A stretch of 6,407 bases of DNA from Actinomycetota bacterium (GTDB taxonomy: Bacteria; Actinomycetota; Acidimicrobiia; Acidimicrobiales; Microtrichaceae): NCBI GenBank assembly GCA_009700815.1, contig WLLG01000130.1, positions 1-6,407 on the forward strand, read 5' to 3'. This document shows positions 1 to 4,540 of this stretch, one piece after another (position 1 is the first letter of the stretch; the number at the start of each line of letters is the position of its first letter). Under the pieces are notes generated by a model. The model was given only the letters and a program-made list of their open reading frames with translations. It had not been told where the DNA came from and did no database searches. The position numbers were made by a program, and so were the translations under genes.

Positions 1-690
1 AAGATGTGGATTACCAATGGCGCCCAAGCCGATTGGATCTGCCTGCTGTGCCGAACCTCTGATGAGGGTGGTTTCCGAGGGATGTCGCAGATTGTCGTTC
101 CCACCGATTCCGAGGGCTTTTCAGTGAGTCGAACCCTTGACAAGCTCGGCATGCGGGCCTCGGACACTGCGGAATTGACGTTCCAAGATGTGCGAGTTCC
201 AGTGGAATACGTCATCGGTGAAATCGGCCGGGGCTTCCAGCAGCAGATGGGCCAGTTTCAGAACGAACGCATGATTGCCTCCTACCAGATGGTTGGGGCA
301 GTCGAACTAGCGCTCAACAGGACTGTGGCTTACCTCAAGGAGCGGCAGGCTTTTGGTGCTCCGTTGCTAGCGAATCAGTCTCTTCAATACGAACTTGCCG
401 ACCTCGCTTCTGAACTCGACATGATGCGGCATCACAACTGGGCTGCAGCAGCTGCGTACATGGATGGCCAAGACATCACACGCCACGCGACGGTAGCCAA
501 ATTGCGTTCCGCTCGTCTTGCGCGCCGCATGGCAGACCTTGCAGTGCAGTACCACGGCGGCATGGGCTACGTAGAAGAGAACTGGCCCGCACGCTTTTAC
601 CGGGATACCCGCTTGTGGTCCATCGGTGGGGGAGCCGACGAGGTTATGTTGCGAACCCTCGCTCGTATGAATGGGATCATCGGAGACTGA
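1..690 (+). CDS. Acyl-CoA dehydrogenase, C-terminal part (5' end outside window)
   Basis: FAD-dependent flavoenzyme that makes the alpha,beta double bond in an acyl-CoA thioester. The reading frame is open from base 1 (a Lys codon before the Met at base 4), so the Met is internal; about 150 N-terminal residues of a usual ~380 are missing. Counting from that Met: the beta-domain motif WITNG-AD (2-10), the FAD/tetramer motif ERQAFG-PL (113-121), YHGGMGY (183-189) and the C-terminal IGGGADEV (207-214). In medium-chain enzymes the catalytic Glu sits in the last motif (YEGT); here that place is Gly209. Instead Glu88 in QNERM lies where isovaleryl-CoA and long-chain dehydrogenases carry their base, so the enzyme is probably active. 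The QFQNER and GGGADEV motifs recall citronellyl-CoA dehydrogenase-like enzymes, from memory only. The substrate cannot be told. The gene ends 45 bases before the riboswitch and is functionally unrelated to what follows. Confidence 0.95.
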   Translation, partial: KMWITNGAQADWICLLCRTSDEGGFRGMSQIVVPTDSEGFSVSRTLDKLGMRASDTAELTFQDVRVPVEYVIGEIGRGFQQQMGQFQNERMIASYQMVGAVELALNRTVAYLKERQAFGAPLLANQSLQYELADLASELDMMRHHNWAAAAAYMDGQDITRHATVAKLRSARLARRMADLAVQYHGGMGYVEENWPARFYRDTRLWSIGGGADEVMLRTLARMNGIIGD

Positions 691-712
691 CCCAGCCCCT
701 AGCGCGTCAGCG

Positions 713-720
713 TGTAACTT
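713..720 (+). promoter_or_regulatory. Possible -10 element for the thiamine operon
   Basis: TAACTT at 715-720 fits the TAnnnT pattern of a housekeeping -10 box and is preceded by TG at 713-714. It would start transcription near 727, just upstream of the aptamer. I see no good -35 box, and read-through from the dehydrogenase gene could also supply the transcript. Weak call. Confidence 0.25.
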
Positions 721-735
721 GAGTCACTACAACCA

Positions 736-824
736 ATCCGGGGAGCTCGCACCAGCGGGCTGAGAGAGTGGCTCAGGGCCACTGACCCGCAACCTGATCT
801 GGGTAATGCCAGCGGAGGGAGATC
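736..824 (+). promoter_or_regulatory. TPP riboswitch (THI-box), translational type
   Basis: Leader RNA aptamer that binds thiamine diphosphate. Conserved blocks are all present: CTGAGA at 760-765, ACCTGATCTGGGTAATG at 792-808, and CCAGCGGAGGGA at 809-820. Helices I can draw: P1 ATC/GAT (736-738 with 821-823, very short), P2 CGGG/CCCG (739-742 with 786-789), P3 AGCTCGC/GCGGGCT (744-750 with 755-761, one G-T pair), an extra hairpin AGTGGC/GCCACT (767-772 with 778-783, loop of five), and P5 CTGG/CCAG (799-802 with 809-812). The element ends at the ATG of the kinase gene, and its own 3' strand contains the ribosome binding site. No terminator hairpin lies between aptamer and start codon. High TPP should therefore block translation initiation directly, the mode described for actinobacterial THI elements. 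Confidence 0.95.
814..819 (+). promoter_or_regulatory. Ribosome binding site of the kinase gene, inside the aptamer
   Basis: GGAGGG, five bases before the ATG at 825, is a strong Shine-Dalgarno sequence and at the same time the conserved 3' block of the riboswitch. Folding of the TPP-bound form should hide it. This also fixes the start codon at 825. Confidence 0.85.
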
Positions 825-1517
825 ATGAGCGAAGTAGTGGTGTTTTCGGGTGGTCCTCATCCATTTGTAGGCAATCCGCGTGAATCTTGCGAGGTTGCTC
901 AGAGGGATTCAATCAACGAAGTTGTAGGTGCCGCTGCCTATGTGGTGGCAGCGGACTCTGGGCTTCACCTGGCTTTGGCTTGCGGGAGGATGCCTGATTT
1001 GGTCATCGGAGATATGGATTCTGTGGATCCATCTCTGCTTGAACAAGCCCGCTGGGGCGGCGCAGAGATTCGCTCCTTTCCCCAAGACAAAGATGCCACT
1101 GACCTTGAACTTGCCCTCGAGACGGTGAACGCATCACTCGACCCAAAGTTCGACTCCGTAACGGTCATTGGTAGTCAGGCTGGTCGCGTTGATCACTTGC
1201 TCAGTGGCATGTTGTTGTTGGGCTCGGAACGCTTCGCTGGGCTGCGGATTGATGCGTGGTTTGGTGACACCTATCTCGCCATCGTTCGTGACTCTCGGAA
1301 GATCCTGGCCGAGACGGGACAATTTGTGTCGGTGATGGCACTCAACGCAACGGCCCAGGGAGTCTGCAGCACCGGACTTCGCTGGGCCTTTCAGCGTGAA
1401 GAACTCAGTCCGGGGTCCACTCGAGGAGTCTCGAACGAGTTCGTAGAAACAAGCGCAACTATCAGCTTGGATCAGGGCTGCCTGACCGTCATCATCGACA
1501 AGGAGCAGCGCTCATGA
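825..1517 (+). CDS. thiN: Thiamine pyrophosphokinase
   Basis: Cytoplasmic enzyme that transfers pyrophosphate from ATP to thiamine, giving thiamine diphosphate (TPP), the active cofactor. At 230 residues it is a normal bacterial length. Family motifs in order: AADSG (42-46), PDLVIGDMDS (57-66, acidic metal/ATP site), QDKDATDLELAL (87-98), a GRVDH motif (120-124) followed by LLS, then the C-terminal thiamine-binding beta domain with STGLRW (182-187) and SNE (203-205). No key block is missing. Start chosen at the ATG five bases after GGAGGG, directly behind the TPP riboswitch, so the enzyme is probably repressed by its own product. It is the first gene of the unit and its stop overlaps the next ATG (ATGA). 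The bacterial symbol thiN is used; the same activity is called TPK or Thi80 in eukaryotes. Confidence 0.95.
   Translation: MSEVVVFSGGPHPFVGNPRESCEVAQRDSINEVVGAAAYVVAADSGLHLALACGRMPDLVIGDMDSVDPSLLEQARWGGAEIRSFPQDKDATDLELALETVNASLDPKFDSVTVIGSQAGRVDHLLSGMLLLGSERFAGLRIDAWFGDTYLAIVRDSRKILAETGQFVSVMALNATAQGVCSTGLRWAFQREELSPGSTRGVSNEFVETSATISLDQGCLTVIIDKEQRS
1500..1505 (+). promoter_or_regulatory. Ribosome binding site of the thiB-like gene
   Basis: AAGGAG, eight bases before the ATG at 1514, lies inside the end of the kinase gene. It supports the 1514 start and hence the unusual repeat-containing N-terminus. The ATGA overlap suggests translational coupling to the riboswitch-controlled kinase gene. 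Confidence 0.75.
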
Positions 1518-2659
1518 GCTCATCTAGATTCAGAGGGTCATCTAGATTCAGACGGTCATCTGGATCCATACGGTCCTCTACATTCAAACGATCCCGCATC
1601 GCTACTTGTTGCGCCCTAGCCGGGTGCATTCTGATGCTCGCATCCGCTTGCAGCTCAGATACGTCCTCGACTGCCAAACCCGAACAAGATTCGAGTTCGA
1701 AAGACGAAGTCGTACTCGTCACTTACGACGCCTTCGCACTTCCTGAAGATGCCGCAGCGGAGTTCACCAAGCTGACCGGCGCAACCATCAAGGTGGTAGC
1801 CACAGGGGACTCCTCCACCATGTTGACCAAAGCCCTGCTCTCTGCAGGAGCGCCAGAGGGAGACGTGATCTTTGGCATCGACAACACTCTCGCCACGCGA
1901 GCCCTTGCCGAGGATCTGCTCCAGCCTTTTCAACCCAAGCGGATCGAACAGGTTCCAGACTCGCTGCGCCTAGATGGCAAGGCTGGAGAACAACTTGTTC
2001 CCATCGACACTGGTGATGTCTGTATCAACATTGATCAGGAATGGTTCGCAAACAATGGCATCGAGGCACCTACCGAAATGGCACAACTCGCCGATCCGAC
2101 CTATCGCGACCTTCTTGTGCTCGCAAGCCCTGTGACCTCTTCGCCTGGACTGGCCTTTCTCATCGGAACGATTGCGCTCAGCGGCGAGGACGGATGGTTG
2201 GACTACTGGCAGCAGCTCAAGGACAACGGAGTGCGCGTGCGGCCGAGTTGGGATGATGCTTACTACTCGGACTACACGGTTTCTGGAGGAGACCGACCAC
2301 TCGTGCTCTCGTATGCCTCAAGCCCACCGGCAGAGGTGGTCTTTAGTGATCCAAAGCGCACCGAGCCTGCCTCGAGTGTCATGCTCGACACTTGCGTAGC
2401 CCAAGTGGAATACGCAGGAGTTCTAGCTGGAGCGGCTGAACCCGAGTTGGGGCAGAAACTTGTGGACTTCATGCTGAGCCCGGCTTGGCAAAAGGCTTTA
2501 CCACTCAGTAATTTTGTCTTTCCGGTAACTGATGTTGAGTTGCCAGAGGTGTTTGAGAAGTTTGCCCCGGGCGCGACCAAACCACTGAGCCTTGACCCAG
2601 CACTTATCTCCGCTCAACGCGATGCTTGGATCGAGCAGTGGCGAGAGAAAATGGAGTGA
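1514..2659 (+). CDS. thiB: Thiamine-binding lipoprotein of an ABC importer (ThiB-like)
   Basis: Extracytoplasmic solute-binding protein, 381 residues, expected to hand thiamine (or its phosphates) to the permease encoded next. Residues 1-28 are an Arg/Ser-rich segment built from a six-residue repeat (SSRFRG, SSRFRR, SSGSIR, SSTFKR). A hydrophobic stretch (29-45) and a lipobox-like LASAC follow, with the likely lipidated Cys46, then a Ser/Thr linker to about residue 64. The mature part matches ThiB in order, as I recall the E. coli protein: VTYDAF (69-74), DVIFGIDNTL (117-126), PVTSSPGLAFLI (206-217), SWDDAYYSDY (245-254), LVLSYASSP (263-271), FMLSPAWQ (319-326) and AQRDAWIEQW (367-376). Iron-binding relatives of the same fold are the main alternative, but riboswitch, kinase and these motifs favour thiamine. 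The ATG overlaps the kinase stop, and the end overlaps the permease start. The n-region is much longer than usual for a lipoprotein signal. Confidence 0.92.
   Translation: MSSSRFRGSSRFRRSSGSIRSSTFKRSRIATCCALAGCILMLASACSSDTSSTAKPEQDSSSKDEVVLVTYDAFALPEDAAAEFTKLTGATIKVVATGDSSTMLTKALLSAGAPEGDVIFGIDNTLATRALAEDLLQPFQPKRIEQVPDSLRLDGKAGEQLVPIDTGDVCINIDQEWFANNGIEAPTEMAQLADPTYRDLLVLASPVTSSPGLAFLIGTIALSGEDGWLDYWQQLKDNGVRVRPSWDDAYYSDYTVSGGDRPLVLSYASSPPAEVVFSDPKRTEPASSVMLDTCVAQVEYAGVLAGAAEPELGQKLVDFMLSPAWQKALPLSNFVFPVTDVELPEVFEKFAPGATKPLSLDPALISAQRDAWIEQWREKME
1520..1591 (+). repeat. Four tandem 18-bp units at the start of the thiB-like gene
   Basis: Units at 1520-1537, 1538-1555, 1556-1573 and 1574-1591. 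The first two differ by one base, the third at four positions from the second, and the fourth is more diverged, so the array looks as if it grew at its 5' end most recently. Each unit keeps the frame and encodes six residues. The palindrome ATCTAGAT occurs at 1522-1529 and 1540-1547, and these copies can pair as an 8-bp stem with a 10-base loop in the mRNA, eight bases after the start codon's first base. Confidence 0.9.
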
Positions 2660-4329
2660 ATTTCCTAAGCGATCAGCGCCCAGCAGGGCACCAAGGTTTC
2701 CGACCCTCGGCCGTCAAGATGGGGCACGTGTCGAGGGTCGGAATCATCGTGGTCAGTGCAGTTCTCCTCATGATCGCTCTGCCAATCTCTGCGGTCCTGC
2801 TCAGAGCCATACGGCCGGACGGAGTATGGGGCGCAGAGGCAGTCACTCGAATTCTTGGCTCTCCGAGAACTTGGCGACTGATTGCAGTCACCGTCGCTCA
2901 GGCCCTGGTTTCTTGCGCGTGTACCGTCGCAGTTGGGGTACCCGTTGCCTGGGTGCTATCTCGGTTTCGCTTCTATGGCCGATCCTTGGTGAAAACTCTT
3001 GCGACTGTTCCGTTTGTGTTGCCCACCGTCGTTATTGGCGCAGCATTTGCCACCGTGCTTGGTCCTCGGGGCTTATTCGAGGCCCGAGGAACATGGTTGG
3101 CAATCGTTATCGCACAAGTGTGTTTCAACCTGGCGGTAGTCATTCGCACAGTTGGGGCCGCCCTCAGCGGCGTGGACTCAAACCAAGAGGCTGCTGCGCG
3201 GATGCTCGGAGCCTCCCCTTTTCAAGCTGCTCGACGCGTGCTTCTACCGACGGTGCTCCCAGCCATTGCCGCCTCCGCCGTGGTGGTGTTCTTGTTCTGC
3301 TTCACAAGCTTTGGCGTGATCGTGATGCTCGGTGGTGGCTCAGTTACCACCGTCGAAGTAGAGATCTGGACTCGAGCAACTCGGCAGTTTGATATTTCTG
3401 GTGCTGGAGTGCTCTGTGGCATTCAGCTTGTTGCAGTAATTGCCACGCTCAGTATCCATAGTCGGATCAGCAAGCGGCGCGCAGTGAGTTCGGTATTTCG
3501 GGCACGTAGGTCGGATCGGCTACCGCGTTCAGTTGCAGAATGGGCAGCAGTGGTCGCTGCGGTTGGTGCTGTCCTCATGATTTGTGGCTTGCCGATAGCA
3601 GCGCTGTTCGAGCGCTCGCTTCGGGTCGGGACTGGCTTGGGACTAGCAAATTGGCAACATCTTGGTTCGGTCACAGCAGGTACTGGCCTGAGCATCGATC
3701 CGCTTTCCGCGCTCTGGCGATCCCTGCTTACGGCTAGCGCAGCGGCTAGCGCAGCGCTGCTGCTTGGGGTTCTAGCGGCGCGGGTCATCGCCCAACGACC
3801 CGGTGGAGCAGCGGATCGAATTTTGCTGCTGCCTCTGGGTGTGTCGGCAACCACGCTTGGACTGGGGCTACTCCTGATTGGTGGCAGGCCGCCACTCGAC
3901 CTGCGCGGATCGCTTTGGCTCGTGCCGATCGCCCAAATGCTCGTTGCGATTCCATTGGTTGTGCGAGCAGTGCTTCCCGCTCTGCAAGCACTTCCCGCAT
4001 CGCTTGGGGAGTCCGGCCAATTGCTCGGAGCGGGTTCGATCGGACGCTTCTGGCGGATCGAGCTTCCATCGATACGTTCCGCAGTCTTTGCGGGCGCAGG
4101 CCTCGGGTTTGTGGCATGTCTTGGAGAGTTCGGGGCGACAGTCTTCCTTGTCCGCGCTGCTAGCCCAACTGCTCCCGTTGCGATTGAGCGCCTGTTGAGC
4201 CGTCCTGCAGCGGCTGGCTTTGGGCAGGCAATGGCACTGTCTTGCATCCTCGTGCTGCTCTGTGGCGGCGTTTTGTTGGCGGTGGATTATCTTGCTGCAG
4301 GCGATGAGGGCCTAGATCTAGCCTTCTAG
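2656..4329 (+). CDS. thiP: Thiamine ABC transporter permease (ThiP-like, two fused halves)
   Basis: Integral membrane protein forming the translocation path of the thiamine importer. Chosen start is the GTG at 2656, whose GTGA overlaps the preceding stop (coupling, weak GAGAGAAA upstream); this gives 557 residues. A TTG at 2626 and an ATG at 2719 are alternatives. I count about 12 hydrophobic segments in two sets of six (roughly 28-50, 77-101, 115-136, 146-170, 203-226, 249-268, then 293-318, 355-378, 389-409, 421-443, 476-498, 525-546). Each half has the ATPase-docking loop: EAAARMLGAS to P199 (from 178) in the first, and a degenerate GESGQLLGAGSIGRFWRIELP-type loop (451-471) in the second. 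E. coli ThiP has the same fused layout and similar length. A 12-bp duplication doubles ASAA in the first part of the second half. No ThiQ-type ATPase gene follows, so the partner must be encoded elsewhere. Confidence 0.9.
   Translation: MNFLSDQRPAGHQGFRPSAVKMGHVSRVGIIVVSAVLLMIALPISAVLLRAIRPDGVWGAEAVTRILGSPRTWRLIAVTVAQALVSCACTVAVGVPVAWVLSRFRFYGRSLVKTLATVPFVLPTVVIGAAFATVLGPRGLFEARGTWLAIVIAQVCFNLAVVIRTVGAALSGVDSNQEAAARMLGASPFQAARRVLLPTVLPAIAASAVVVFLFCFTSFGVIVMLGGGSVTTVEVEIWTRATRQFDISGAGVLCGIQLVAVIATLSIHSRISKRRAVSSVFRARRSDRLPRSVAEWAAVVAAVGAVLMICGLPIAALFERSLRVGTGLGLANWQHLGSVTAGTGLSIDPLSALWRSLLTASAAASAALLLGVLAARVIAQRPGGAADRILLLPLGVSATTLGLGLLLIGGRPPLDLRGSLWLVPIAQMLVAIPLVVRAVLPALQALPASLGESGQLLGAGSIGRFWRIELPSIRSAVFAGAGLGFVACLGEFGATVFLVRAASPTAPVAIERLLSRPAAAGFGQAMALSCILVLLCGGVLLAVDYLAAGDEGLDLAF
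3731..3754 (+). repeat. Exact 12-bp tandem duplication in the permease gene
   Basis: CGGCTAGCGCAG is present twice back to back (3731-3742 and 3743-3754), in frame. It doubles an Ala-Ser-Ala-Ala motif at about residues 360-367 in a membrane segment of the second permease half. Confidence 0.85.
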
Positions 4330-4359
4330 CCCTGCCCCAGCCCTCTCCCCACCCTCCCC
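4330..4359 (-). other. G-quadruplex motif on the minus strand behind thiP
   Basis: The + strand has six C-runs of three or four (4330-4332, 4335-4338, 4341-4343, 4347-4350, 4352-4354, 4356-4359). The complement is six G-runs separated by only one to three bases, well above the four needed for a quadruplex. It starts directly after the permease stop codon TAG at 4327-4329. As it is on the template strand, the mRNA is C-rich and G-poor here. It could slow RNA polymerase or serve as a loading site for Rho at the operon end; this role is inference. Confidence 0.6.
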
Positions 4360-4379
4360 GTGGTACCAAGACGACGGGG
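4356..4379 (+). terminator. Possible weak terminator hairpin after the thiamine operon
   Basis: CCCCGT (4356-4361) pairs with ACGGGG (4374-4379) around a 12-base loop that contains the palindrome TGGTACCA (overlapping, 4361-4368). No T-run follows, so it is not a classic intrinsic terminator. It overlaps the end of the C-rich tract. Confidence 0.3.
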
Positions 4380-4397
4380 TCCCGCTCAGGACAAAAC

Positions 4398-4427
4398 AAG
4401 TAAACGGCGAGTGCTGAATAAGTAAAC
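4398..4427 (+). repeat. Direct repeat AAGTAAAC with 22-bp period upstream of the M23 gene
   Basis: AAGTAAAC at 4398-4405 and again at 4420-4427, starts 22 bp apart, that is about two turns of the helix, so both copies face the same side. Such spacing suits a protein that binds cooperatively. AGTG (4410-4413) and CACT (4427-4430) also form inverted flanks of the second copy. Function unknown. Confidence 0.5.
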
Positions 4428-4430
4428 ACT

Positions 4431-4452
4431 GGGGAAGAGTCCCCCATCGGGG
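4431..4452 (+). other. Two mutually exclusive hairpins sharing one C-run
   Basis: GGGGA (4431-4435) can pair with TCCCC (4440-4444) around a four-base loop, or CCCC (4442-4445) can pair with GGGG (4449-4452) around a three-base loop. Both use the same Cs. It lies before the possible promoter of the M23 gene, so it would matter in RNA only if a transcript crosses this region, for example read-through from thiP. Confidence 0.4.
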
Positions 4453-4474
4453 TGTTGTGAGCACATTAGGGCTG

Positions 4475-4480
4475 TACCAT
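4475..4480 (+). promoter_or_regulatory. Possible -10 box of the M23 gene
   Basis: TACCAT fits TAnnnT. TTGTGA at 4455-4460 resembles a -35 box, but the 14-base spacing is short. A start near 4487 would give a leader of about 54 bases. Confidence 0.25.
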
Positions 4481-4540
4481 TGATGCCGTCGCAGCTACCA
4501 AGAACCCGGCTGCCACCCTCCACTTGCGGACTCGGGCACA

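Larger units (their letters stand above)
4330..4540. other. Gene-free interval between the thiamine operon and the M23 gene
   Basis: No credible gene on either strand. In order it holds the quadruplex motif, the CCCCGT/ACGGGG hairpin, a direct repeat AAGTAAAC, a pair of overlapping hairpins, a possible promoter, and a GCAGC/GCTGC stem (4491-4495 with 4509-4513). No ATPase gene for the transporter is present. The M23 start has no clear Shine-Dalgarno sequence. Confidence 0.7.

Noticed and set aside
1544..1570. Twin-arginine (Tat) signal in the thiB-like leader
   Set aside because: The Arg pair in FRRSSGS lacks the following hydrophobic consensus (RRxFLK) and lies well before the hydrophobic core; a lipoprotein signal explains the segment better.
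1520..1591. Short repeat array as a CRISPR
   Set aside because: The units are contiguous 18-mers without spacers, in frame inside a gene.
2626..2655. TTG at 2626 as start of thiP
   Set aside because: It would add ten residues overlapping the thiB end by 34 bases without a good ribosome binding site. The GTG at 2656 overlaps the stop codon by 4 nt, as at the other junction of this operon.
2592..3392. 266-codon + strand open frame overlapping the end of thiB and the start of thiP
   Set aside because: Composition is Arg/Ser/Cys-rich with no family signal; thiP in another frame explains the DNA.
3423..4247. 274-codon open frame on the minus strand inside thiP
   Set aside because: Its product is Ala/Arg/Pro/Ser-rich without a domain, and the + strand frame encodes a clear permease with the right membrane topology. 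It is a shadow of the high GC third positions.
4309..4323. CTAGATCTAG palindrome at the thiP end as a terminator
   Set aside because: The stem is only about five pairs with a bulge and overlaps the last codons, and no T-run follows.
4330..4540. c-di-AMP (ydaO) riboswitch before the cell-wall gene
   Set aside because: Such switches do precede actinobacterial wall hydrolases, but I could not find the conserved blocks of that RNA here.
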